A DNA stretch of 11,210 nucleotides from an uncultured bacterium. GTDB lineage: Bacteria; Bacillota; Clostridia; Lachnospirales; Lachnospiraceae. Shown piece after piece: positions 1-6,106 of this stretch. A program made the position numbers and the translations under genes. Below the pieces are notes generated by a model. It did no database searches and was not told the DNA's origin. It saw nothing but the letters and a program-made list of their open reading frames with translations. The stretch is taken from positions 1 to 11,210 of the forward strand of contig CAMGRE010000069.1 in the NCBI GenBank assembly GCA_946061355.1. The letters run 5' to 3'. The stretch's first letter is position 1; each line of letters opens with the position of its first letter.

Positions 1-16
1 AATCGTATTATATTGT

Positions 17-46
17 TTGGCGATACTTTTTCCGCGATGTCATAAT
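17..46 (+). promoter_or_regulatory. Weak candidate vegetative promoter upstream of the PrcB-like gene
   Basis: A TTGGCG hexamer at 17-22 and a CATAAT hexamer at 41-46 are separated by 18 bases. The -10 matches consensus at 5 of 6 positions but the -35 at only 4 of 6. It would start RNA near position 53, about 30 bases before the first gene. Such a match is common by chance in AT-rich DNA, and the first gene may instead belong to an operon that begins before the window. Nothing else is recognisable in positions 1-84. Confidence 0.22.
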
Positions 47-84
47 AATGGGAAGCTTTTCATAAGATGTGGGAGGAGGCGGAC

Positions 85-495
85 ATGAAATATAAATTGT
101 TGGAAGTATTGATGGTGTTAGTGCTGTTTCTGTGTTTTGCAGGATGCGCTGAGAACACGGACAGGACAAAAAAACTGAACGATCTGGATTTTACCGTACT
201 CTCAGAGGAAACGATCCCGGAGGAGTTGAAAGTGATACTGGAGGAAAAGAAGCAGGAACCGTATAAGCTGACATTTGAGGATGATGATTTCCTGTATATC
301 TGCATTGGTTATGGTGAGCAAAAAAGCGGTGGCTACAGCATCGCCGTACAGGAACTGTATGAGACACAGAATGCGGTCTATATCCATACGAATCTTCTGG
401 GACCGACAGAGGAGGAATCCAAAAAGCAGGCGCCGTCCTGGCCTCACATTGTAGTGAAAACACAAAAGAAGGATAAGACGGTTGTGTTTGACTAA
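85..495 (+). CDS. PrcB-like (protease complex subunit PrcB family) lipoprotein
   Basis: This encodes a small exported lipoprotein of 136 residues. Residues 2-20 form a signal peptide with a hydrophobic core (VLMVLVLFLCF). The lipobox FAGC ends at Cys21, so the mature protein is probably anchored to the outer face of the membrane. After a charged linker, residues about 70-133 resemble the PrcB C-terminal domain: a strand ending in a GGYSI turn at 82-86, then a WPHIVVK strand at 119-125 and a closing KTVVF. PrcB is known as an accessory protein that stabilises a surface protease in Treponema; in Firmicutes the family is mostly of unknown function. No protease gene is in the window. I chose the ATG at 85 because GGGAGGAGG ends five bases upstream; the ATG at 67 lies before that ribosome binding site. 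The pyrC start follows 40 bases after the stop, so co-transcription with the pyr genes is likely. The family call is from remembered motif pattern, so it is moderately sure. Confidence 0.78.
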   Translation: MKYKLLEVLMVLVLFLCFAGCAENTDRTKKLNDLDFTVLSEETIPEELKVILEEKKQEPYKLTFEDDDFLYICIGYGEQKSGGYSIAVQELYETQNAVYIHTNLLGPTEEESKKQAPSWPHIVVKTQKKDKTVVFD

Positions 496-535
496 GGCTT
501 TCGATATAATGATGGAGAAAGTTGGAGGAAACCAT

Positions 536-1846
536 ATGCTTTTGATAAAGAACGGATATATTGTGGATCCGGCTTCCGGAAAAGAGGGAAAGCAGGATAT
601 CCTGATCGATGATGAGAGCGGCAGGATCCTGCGCATGGGAGACGGAAAAGAGTGGGATATGGATGCGTCAGATCTCTGTCATGTAACGGTTTACGATGCG
701 GAGGGCTTGACGGTGGCGCCCGGACTGATCGACACCCACGTACATTTCAGGGATCCCGGATTCACCTACAAGGAGGATATCAACAGCGGCAGTCTGGCTG
801 CGGCAGCGGGCGGCGTGACGAGCGTGATCCTTATGGCAAACACAAAGCCGACAGTAGATAATGAAGAAACGCTGCGCTATGTGCTGAAAAAGGGCAGGAA
901 TACGGGAATCCGGGTGGAATCCTGCTGTGCCGTGACCAAAGGACTGCAAGGAAAAGAACTGACAGATATGTCAGGTTTGATCCGGGCGGGAGCTGCCGGT
1001 TTTACGGATGACGGGATCCCGATCCTGTCAGAACAGCTGGCGGTTCAGGCGATGGAGCAGGCGCACCGGTTGGGCACTGTCTTAAGCTTCCATGAGGAGG
1101 ATCCTGCTTATATTCACAACAATGGGATCAATGCGGGGAAGGCTTCTGAGCATTACGGAATAGGCGGTTCTCCGAGGGAAGCCGAGATCACGATGGTGGA
1201 ACGGGATATCCGTCTGGCGGAAAAGACCGGAGCCGTGATCTGCATCCAGCATATCAGCGCGCGGGAATCTGTGGAGTTGGTCCGTCAGGCAAAGAAAAGA
1301 GGAGTCTCCGTTCATGCGGAGGCGACACCGCATCATTTTACTTTGACCGAGGCGGCAGCGATCCGGTATGGGACGCTTGCCAAGATGAACCCGCCGCTCA
1401 GGGAGGAAGCGGATCGCCTCGCGATTATAGAAGGGCTTAGGGATGGAACGATCGATATCATTGCGACGGATCACGCGCCTCACAGTAGGGAAGAGAAGGA
1501 CAAGCCCATCACCGAAGCGCCGAGCGGGATCATCGGGCTGGAGACATTGCTTTCGCTGGGGATTACTTCCCTTGTGGAGACAGGGCAGCTTACCATGATG
1601 GAGCTTCTGAGCAAAATGACCTGCAATCCGGCAAAACTGTATGGACTGGACAGAGGGTATCTCACAGAGGGAGCGGTTGCGGATCTGGTTCTGTTTGATC
1701 CAAAGAAAGAGTATGAGATGAAGGAATTTGCTTCCAAATCATGCAATTCGCCGTTCCTGGGCTGGAAACTGACCGGAAAGGTGATTGCGACGGTCTGCGA
1801 CGGAAAGATCATTTATGATACGCGGGATGAAACAGTGCGGAAATAA
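536..1846 (+). CDS. pyrC: Dihydroorotase (class I)
   Basis: This cytoplasmic zinc enzyme interconverts N-carbamoyl-L-aspartate and L-dihydroorotate, the third step of de novo pyrimidine synthesis. The 436-residue length fits class I bacterial dihydroorotases. The metal-binding signature DTHVHFRDPG spans residues 66-75, with His68 and His70 as ligands and Arg72 for substrate. Further expected residues are the Asp pair 158-159 in TDDG, which holds the bridging Asp of class I enzymes, His186 in SFHEED, His239 in IQHIS, and HH266-267. They also include Asn285 in KMNPP and the catalytic Asp312 in ATDHAPH. The frame stays open upstream to 482, overlapping the previous gene. I chose the ATG at 536 because GGAGGAA at 524-530 is correctly spaced and LLIKNGYIVDP is the usual N-terminus of this family. 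It is followed by pyrK and pyrD, whose product acts on the next step. No catalytic residue is missing. Confidence 0.97.
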   Translation: MLLIKNGYIVDPASGKEGKQDILIDDESGRILRMGDGKEWDMDASDLCHVTVYDAEGLTVAPGLIDTHVHFRDPGFTYKEDINSGSLAAAAGGVTSVILMANTKPTVDNEETLRYVLKKGRNTGIRVESCCAVTKGLQGKELTDMSGLIRAGAAGFTDDGIPILSEQLAVQAMEQAHRLGTVLSFHEEDPAYIHNNGINAGKASEHYGIGGSPREAEITMVERDIRLAEKTGAVICIQHISARESVELVRQAKKRGVSVHAEATPHHFTLTEAAAIRYGTLAKMNPPLREEADRLAIIEGLRDGTIDIIATDHAPHSREEKDKPITEAPSGIIGLETLLSLGITSLVETGQLTMMELLSKMTCNPAKLYGLDRGYLTEGAVADLVLFDPKKEYEMKEFASKSCNSPFLGWKLTGKVIATVCDGKIIYDTRDETVRK

Positions 1847-1890
1847 GAAACACATATGAAAGGATTTAAGTGGACAGGAAAGGAACAGGG

Positions 1891-2694
1891 ATGGAACAAA
1901 AGACAGCTTTGAAGAAAAAAGAGACGGCAAGGGTGCTGTCCCAGACGCGGATCGCGCCGGGAATTTATGACATGTGGATCGCAACCGATCTCGCTGCTCA
2001 GGCAAAGCCGGGACAGTTTATCGCGGTTTATCCGAAGGACAAAAGTACGCTGCTGCCGAGACCGATCAGTATCTGCGAGGCGGACCCGGACAAGGAGGCA
2101 CTGCGCATTGTATACCGCGTGGCGGGAAAGGGTACGGAGGAATTTTCAAACTATCAGGAAGGAGATTCCGTGGACATCATGGGAACTCTCGGGAATGGAT
2201 TCCCGATGGAAAAGGCATCCGGGAAGACAGTTCTGCTCATGGGCGGTGGAATCGGCATCCCGCCTCTTGTGGAACTGGCAAAAGAGCTGAAGGAGCGAGG
2301 AAAAGCAGAACAGATCCTGATCACGGCAGGCTACCGCGATGATAACCTGTTCCTGGCGGAGGATCTGTCACAGTATGGGGAATTTTATCCGGCGACGGAG
2401 GACGGTAGCGCCGGGGCAAAGGGAAATGTCATGGATGCGGTGGCGGCGCAGGGATTAAAGCCCGATGTGATCTTTGCCTGCGGGCCCATGCCCATGCTGC
2501 GTGCCATCAAGGGGTATGCGTTTGAATCGGGAATCGAGGCGTACATTTCGCTGGAGGAGCGCATGGCGTGCGGTGTCGGAGCATGTCTGGGCTGCGTGTG
2601 CAAAACAACAAAGAAGGATAGCCATTCTCATGTGAATAATGCGAGGATCTGTACCGACGGTCCGGTGTTTGAAGCAAAGGAGGTGGAGATCTGA
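1891..2694 (+). CDS. pyrK: Dihydroorotate dehydrogenase B, electron-transfer subunit
   Basis: This is the FAD and [2Fe-2S] subunit of the class 1B dihydroorotate dehydrogenase, moving electrons from PyrD to NAD+. From the ATG at 1891 it has 267 residues, the family norm. A ferredoxin-reductase-like FAD domain includes RPIS at 57-60, the flavin-binding arginine motif, and GKGTEEFS at 79-86. The NAD domain has GGGIGIPP at 118-125 and CGP at 197-199. The C-terminal cluster site has Cys227, Cys232, Cys235 and Cys254 in the order C-x4-C-x2-C-x18-C, and all four ligands are present. A GTG at 1870 with AAAGGA upstream is an alternative start adding seven residues. I prefer the ATG, which has AGGAA at 1881-1885. 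The gene starts 44 bases after pyrC and its stop overlaps the pyrD start in TGATG, which suggests translational coupling and equal subunit supply. Confidence 0.96.
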   Translation: MEQKTALKKKETARVLSQTRIAPGIYDMWIATDLAAQAKPGQFIAVYPKDKSTLLPRPISICEADPDKEALRIVYRVAGKGTEEFSNYQEGDSVDIMGTLGNGFPMEKASGKTVLLMGGGIGIPPLVELAKELKERGKAEQILITAGYRDDNLFLAEDLSQYGEFYPATEDGSAGAKGNVMDAVAAQGLKPDVIFACGPMPMLRAIKGYAFESGIEAYISLEERMACGVGACLGCVCKTTKKDSHSHVNNARICTDGPVFEAKEVEI

Positions 2695-3596
2695 TGAAGA
2701 CGGCAGTGACAATTGCGGGTGTGACATTTCAGAATCCGGTTATGACGGCATCGGGAACCTTTGGCTCCGGCATGGAGTACAGTGAGTTTGTCGACCTGAA
2801 CAGGCTGGGTGCGGTGGTGACAAAAGGCGTTGCCAATGTGCCATGGCCCGGCAATCCCACACCTCGCGTGGCGGAGGTATACGGCGGTATGCTCAACGCC
2901 ATCGGTCTGCAGAATCCGGGAATCGATGTCTTTATCGAGAGGGATATCCCTTTCCTGAAGCAGTATGATACGAAGATTATTGTAAATGTGTGCGGCAAAA
3001 CAGTGGAAGATTATCTTGAGGTCGTGGAGCGGCTGGGAGATACGGATGTGGATATGCTTGAGATCAATGTGTCCTGCCCTAATGTGAAAGAGGGTGCGAT
3101 TGCCTTTGGACAGAAGGCGGATTGCCTCTATGACATTACCGATCAGATCAAAAAGCATGCAAAACAGCCGGTCATCATGAAACTCAGCCCGAATGTTACA
3201 GATATCACAGAGATGGCGAGAGCGGCTGAGGCTGCAGGAAGCGACGCGATCTCCCTGATCAATACAATCACGGGAATGAAGATCGATATTCATAAGCGGC
3301 AGTTTGTGCTTGCCAACAAGACGGGGGGCATGTCCGGTCCGGCGATCAAGCCAGTGGCAGTGCGTATGGTATATCAGTGTGCCAATGCGGTTAAGATTCC
3401 CATTATCGGAATGGGAGGCATTGCTGACGCCTCGGACGCCATTGAGTTCATGATGGCGGGAGCGACTGCAGTCAGTGTGGGCGCGATGAATTTTGTGAAT
3501 CCCTACACCACGATCGAGATGGTGGAAGGAATCGCACGATTCATGGAAGAACAGCATATCGAGGATATTAATGACATCATTGGCTGTGTGAAATAG
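2694..3596 (+). CDS. pyrD: Dihydroorotate dehydrogenase B (NAD+), catalytic subunit
   Basis: This FMN-containing TIM-barrel enzyme oxidises dihydroorotate to orotate and forms a heterotetramer with PyrK. It has 300 residues, typical of the class 1B catalytic subunit. Visible motifs are the N-terminal NPVMTASGTFG at 14-24, Lys44 in VVTKG, and NAIGLQNPG at 68-76. The active-site loop is NVSCPNVKEG, with Cys128 as the catalytic base; a cysteine rather than a serine places it in class 1. Lys163 in IMKLSP, Asn190 in SLINT and the FMN phosphate-binding GMGGI at 239-243 are also present. The ATG at 2694 overlaps the pyrK TGA, and AAAGGAGGT at 2676-2684 inside pyrK is its ribosome binding site. The class 1B form uses NAD+, which suits an anaerobe. 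Orotate would then go to PyrE and PyrF, which are not in this window. Confidence 0.97.
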   Translation: MKTAVTIAGVTFQNPVMTASGTFGSGMEYSEFVDLNRLGAVVTKGVANVPWPGNPTPRVAEVYGGMLNAIGLQNPGIDVFIERDIPFLKQYDTKIIVNVCGKTVEDYLEVVERLGDTDVDMLEINVSCPNVKEGAIAFGQKADCLYDITDQIKKHAKQPVIMKLSPNVTDITEMARAAEAAGSDAISLINTITGMKIDIHKRQFVLANKTGGMSGPAIKPVAVRMVYQCANAVKIPIIGMGGIADASDAIEFMMAGATAVSVGAMNFVNPYTTIEMVEGIARFMEEQHIEDINDIIGCVK

Positions 3597-3608
3597 AATA
3601 TTTATGAG

Positions 3609-3637
3609 GAATATACCTCCATATTTCTGCATACCTT
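3609..3637 (+). promoter_or_regulatory. Candidate sigma-E-type sporulation promoter for the sipL-like gene
   Basis: GAATATA at 3609-3615 matches the Bacillus sigma-E -35 consensus (KMATATT) at 6 of 7 positions. After a 14-base spacer, CATACCTT at 3630-3637 matches the -10 consensus (CATACAMT) at 6 of 8. RNA would start near 3643-3646, giving a leader of about 22-25 bases with the ribosome binding site in the usual place. SipL of Clostridioides difficile is made in the mother cell under sigma-E, so such a promoter is expected here. The consensus is recalled from Bacillus and the -10 match is imperfect, so this remains a candidate. Confidence 0.5.
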
Positions 3638-3663
3638 AGTGTTAAGCAGACGTATGGAGGTAT
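3613..3663 (+). promoter_or_regulatory. Long hairpin sequestering the sipL ribosome binding site
   Basis: ATACCTCCATA at 3613-3623 is the exact reverse complement of TATGGAGGTAT at 3653-3663. Inside it, TCTGC at 3626-3630 pairs with GCAGA at 3646-3650, leaving a 15-base loop. The 3' arm contains GGAGGT at 3656-3661, the ribosome binding site of the gene starting at 3668. RNA reading through from pyrD would therefore bury this site. The hairpin could also act as a poor terminator for the pyr genes, but only four U residues follow it and the stem is AU-rich. Confidence 0.75.
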
Positions 3664-3667
3664 TTTG

Positions 3668-5215
3668 ATGGAACTGGTAAAAAAGAATATACATATGGAT
3701 CGGATCAAATGTAAAGCCAGCACCCAGATTACCCTGGAGGATGATTGCAATGTGCCGGACAGTAAACCGGATGTGGAGCGGCTGATTCTCGATAAAGGTG
3801 AAATCAGAGTGGAGGAGATGAAAGCGTCACAGGATCACGTGAGCGTGCGCGGCAAGCTGTGCTTCAAGATCCTGTACCGCACACAGGAGGATAGGGAGAG
3901 CCTGTGCTGTATGGAAAACAGCCTCCCCTTTGAGGAACAGATTCACATGGAGGGCGTCGAAAATGGAGATCCGTTGTCTGTTCAATGGCTTCTGGAGGAT
4001 ATGAAGGTCAGCATGATCAATTCCAGAAAGTGCAATATCCAGGCGGTTGTCAGCCTGAGCCTTTCCGTGGAAGAGTTGTACGACGAGGAGGCTGCGGTGG
4101 AGCTGTATGCGGAGGAACCTGTGGAATCCAGGAAAAAGCTGGCTTCCCTTGCGGAGATCGCTGTGCGCAAAAAGGACATTTTCCGACTGAAGGAGGAGCT
4201 GGAGATCCCGAGAGATTACCCGAACATTTTCCAGACTCTGTGGGATGAGATCAGTCTGAGTGAAGTGGAATTCATTCCGAAGGATGAGAAACTGTCGATC
4301 CAGGGAGAGCTGCAGATTTTCCTGTTATATGAAGGGGACAGTGAGGAGCGTCCGGTCAAATGGTATGAGAAATCTGTGCCGTTCAGCGGTGTGGTGGAAT
4401 GTCATGACTGCAGGGAGGATATGATTGCTGATATCAGCAGTCAGCTCAGTCACGGTGAGGTGGAGATCAAAGAAGATTTTGACGGGGAAGAGCGTATTTT
4501 CGGTCTGGACATCGTGCTTGATCTTGACATAAAGTTATATCAGGAAGAACAGGTGGATATGCTGGCGGATGTGTACGGCGTCACGCGGGAGGTACAGCCG
4601 GTCACAAGACAGGGATGCTACAATACGCTCCTGACCAGAACGGATGGCAGAATGAAGTTTGCGGAGAGAGGAAAGCTTGCCTCCGGAGCACCTTCTGTCC
4701 GGCAGATCTGTCATTGCAGCGCAAAGATCATGACAGACTCCATGATGGTTGTAGAAAACGGTGTGGAGATTGGCGGAACTGTGGCTGTGGAAGCGCTGTA
4801 TCTCACCGATGGGGAACCATCCTTTGCGTCATGGCATCAGGAATTTCCTTTTGCGTATACGCTGGAAGCAGAGGGGATCACGGAGAAATGCCGTTATGAG
4901 ACGGTCCCTTCGGTGGAACAGCTTTCTGTGTCGGCTTTGGACGATGAGGAATTGGATGTGAAAGCGATACTGCAGTTTCAAATGATCGTTTTTGACTGTG
5001 TGGCACAGGATATCATCACGGATATCGATGTGAGAGAGATGGATATGGAAGCCAGAAGGGAACTTCCCGGTATCGTGGCCTACATCGCGAGGGACGGGGA
5101 TAATCTCTGGCAGCTTGGCAAGAAGTATTACGTGCCCATGGATCAGATCCGGGAAACCAACCATCTGACAGGGGACGAACTGAAGACGGGAGACAAAATC
5201 CTGATTGTGAGATAG
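3668..5215 (+). CDS. sipL: SipL-like spore morphogenesis protein (SPOCS/DUF3794 and LysM domains)
   Basis: This 515-residue acidic protein without a signal peptide resembles clostridial SipL. In C. difficile, SipL binds SpoIVA through its LysM domain and is needed for coat assembly around the forespore, in the mother-cell cytoplasm. The N-terminal part holds repeated SPOCS (DUF3794) modules at about residues 35-135, 175-300 and 335-445; the recurring pattern is a beta-rich 'G.L.F.ILY' segment (residues 62-70, 213-221, 370-379). The C-terminus is one LysM domain at about 469-514, reading VAYIARDGDNLWQLGKKYYV then a helix, N498 and a closing GDKILIV. The length fits SipL (about 500 residues). 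I chose the ATG at 3668, six bases after GGAGGT; a TTG at 3665 is in frame but less likely. It lies 71 bases downstream of pyrD and ends in its own terminator, so it is probably a separate sporulation unit. Another SPOCS-LysM protein is the alternative. Confidence 0.85.
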   Translation: MELVKKNIHMDRIKCKASTQITLEDDCNVPDSKPDVERLILDKGEIRVEEMKASQDHVSVRGKLCFKILYRTQEDRESLCCMENSLPFEEQIHMEGVENGDPLSVQWLLEDMKVSMINSRKCNIQAVVSLSLSVEELYDEEAAVELYAEEPVESRKKLASLAEIAVRKKDIFRLKEELEIPRDYPNIFQTLWDEISLSEVEFIPKDEKLSIQGELQIFLLYEGDSEERPVKWYEKSVPFSGVVECHDCREDMIADISSQLSHGEVEIKEDFDGEERIFGLDIVLDLDIKLYQEEQVDMLADVYGVTREVQPVTRQGCYNTLLTRTDGRMKFAERGKLASGAPSVRQICHCSAKIMTDSMMVVENGVEIGGTVAVEALYLTDGEPSFASWHQEFPFAYTLEAEGITEKCRYETVPSVEQLSVSALDDEELDVKAILQFQMIVFDCVAQDIITDIDVREMDMEARRELPGIVAYIARDGDNLWQLGKKYYVPMDQIRETNHLTGDELKTGDKILIVR

Positions 5216-5223
5216 CAGGGATG

Positions 5224-5258
5224 GCGGGACTGATGCGTAATGCACAGTCCCGCTTTTG
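5224..5258 (+). terminator. Intrinsic terminator after sipL
   Basis: GCGGGACTG at 5224-5232 pairs perfectly with CAGTCCCGC at 5245-5253, and TGC/GCA pairs inside the loop can extend the stem. TTTT at 5254-5257 follows directly. It starts nine bases after the sipL stop and separates that gene from the kinase unit. Confidence 0.88.
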
Positions 5259-5303
5259 TTATGGCTGCGAGAAGCGTATCCTGTGTTCCTGCAAAAACCC
5301 GTG

Positions 5304-5332
5304 TTGACAAATTGTCAGAAAACTTTTATGAT
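5304..5332 (+). promoter_or_regulatory. Strong vegetative (sigma-A) promoter of the kinase-like gene
   Basis: A perfect TTGACA -35 at 5304-5309 is followed after 17 bases by TATGAT at 5327-5332 (5 of 6). RNA would start near 5339, leaving a leader of about 45 bases before the ATG at 5384. The spacer is filled by a CodY-like sequence (5310-5324), so the promoter is probably regulated. Confidence 0.85.
5310..5324 (+). promoter_or_regulatory. CodY-box-like operator within the kinase promoter
   Basis: AATTGTCAGAAAACT matches the Firmicutes CodY consensus (AATTTTCWGAAAATT) at 13 of 15 positions. It fills the spacer between the -35 and -10 elements, where a bound protein would block RNA polymerase. 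CodY represses nitrogen and amino acid genes when branched-chain amino acids and GTP are plentiful. The match is seen in the sequence; that the organism has CodY and that it binds here is inferred. Confidence 0.5.
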
Positions 5333-5383
5333 GTAGGCACAAAAGGGGAGGAATGATCTTCCCGAAAAAAGGAGGTTCCTGTT

Positions 5384-6007
5384 ATGAGTAAAAATTTTGT
5401 AATTGCCATTACCCGTACCTGCGGAAGTGGCGCAACATCCATCAGCAAGCAATTGGCAGACGATCTCTGCATTGACCTGTATGACAGAAAGCTTCTGCAG
5501 CTTGCATCCGATGACAGCGGCATCAATGAAGCCCTGTTCGCCCAGGCGGACGAGCATGTGAAGAACAGTTTGCTGTATCGTGTTTCCAAGAAGGTATACA
5601 ATGGTGAGCTGATCCCGCCGGAGAGTGATGACTTCACCTCCAATGACAACCTTTTCAATTATCAGGCAAAGGTTTTGAAGGAACTGGCGGAGAAAGAGTC
5701 TTACATATGTATCGGACGTGCTGCGGATTATATTTTGAGAGATAATCCGAACCTGATCACAGTCTTTATCTACGCACCTCTGGAAAAATGCATCGATAAG
5801 GAGATGGATCGTCTGGGCATCAACCGCAAGCAGGCAGAGAAGCATATCCTCTCCACGGATAAGTACAGAAGGGAATATTACAAATATCACACCGGCAGAG
5901 AGTGGGAGAATCCCTACAATTATGACCTGTGTCTCAATACCGGCAAACTGACATATGATCAGTGCGTTGAGGTCATCAAGAACTATCTCCACACCCGTAT
6001 TGATTGA
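5384..6007 (+). CDS. Cytidylate-kinase-like family protein
   Basis: This 207-residue cytoplasmic protein matches the cytidylate-kinase-like family (Cytidylate_kin2), a P-loop nucleoside-phosphate-kinase relative common in Clostridia whose substrate is not established. The N-terminus has the strand VIAIT and the nucleotide loop TCGSGATS at 12-19. A central GRAADYILRDNP at 111-122 is followed by the strand LITVFIYAP at 124-132. The C-terminal lid has DKYRREYY at 159-166 and NYDLCLNTG at 179-187. The loop has no lysine in the usual GxGKS/T position; as far as I recall this family often has GSGG- variants, so it need not mean inactivity. A strong ribosome binding site, AAAAGGAGGT at 5367-5376, supports the start. 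The gene has its own promoter and lies between a terminator and the liv operon promoter. It should not be annotated as cmk: the loop and the lid region differ from true CMP kinase. Confidence 0.88.
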   Translation: MSKNFVIAITRTCGSGATSISKQLADDLCIDLYDRKLLQLASDDSGINEALFAQADEHVKNSLLYRVSKKVYNGELIPPESDDFTSNDNLFNYQAKVLKELAEKESYICIGRAADYILRDNPNLITVFIYAPLEKCIDKEMDRLGINRKQAEKHILSTDKYRREYYKYHTGREWENPYNYDLCLNTGKLTYDQCVEVIKNYLHTRID

Positions 6008-6052
6008 CGGACGTTATCTTGAATGTTTTGTGCAATATAAAGGTTCTTGAAG

Positions 6053-6067
6053 AATTTTCAAAAATCT
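6053..6067 (+). promoter_or_regulatory. Weak CodY-box-like site upstream of the liv promoter
   Basis: AATTTTCAAAAATCT matches the CodY consensus at 12 of 15 positions and ends three bases before the liv -35 element. Its centre is about 45 bases upstream of the predicted start. Branched-chain amino acid uptake is a classic CodY-controlled function, which raises its plausibility. The DNA here is AT-rich, so a three-mismatch match alone is weak. Confidence 0.35.
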
Positions 6068-6069
6068 TA

Positions 6070-6098
6070 TTGCATTTTCACAAAGATTTATTTATAAT
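6070..6098 (+). promoter_or_regulatory. Vegetative promoter of the liv operon
   Basis: TTGCAT at 6070-6075 and a perfect TATAAT at 6093-6098 are separated by 17 bases. RNA would start near 6105, about 166 bases before livJ. No other good promoter lies between here and livJ, so transcription must pass the terminator at 6119-6155 to reach the operon. Confidence 0.8.
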
Positions 6099-6106
6099 AC
6101 ACATCA

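Noticed and set aside
482..535. N-terminal extension of pyrC to 482
   Set aside because: It overlaps the preceding gene, has no ribosome binding site, and adds residues not expected in dihydroorotases. The ATG at 536 has GGAGGAA upstream.
1856..1912. 18-codon ORF between pyrC and pyrK
   Set aside because: It overlaps the pyrK start in another frame, has no ribosome binding site and no recognisable character.
2628..3632. Long minus-strand open frame of 334 codons opposite pyrD
   Set aside because: It is antisense to an unmistakable pyrD with all catalytic residues. It has an odd composition rich in His, Arg and Cys, no ribosome binding site or family resemblance, and is a by-product of codon bias in pyrD.
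5315..5992. Minus-strand open frame of 225 codons opposite the kinase-like gene
   Set aside because: The + strand gene has a strong promoter, ribosome binding site and family motifs. The reverse frame has none and would start beyond a functional gene end.
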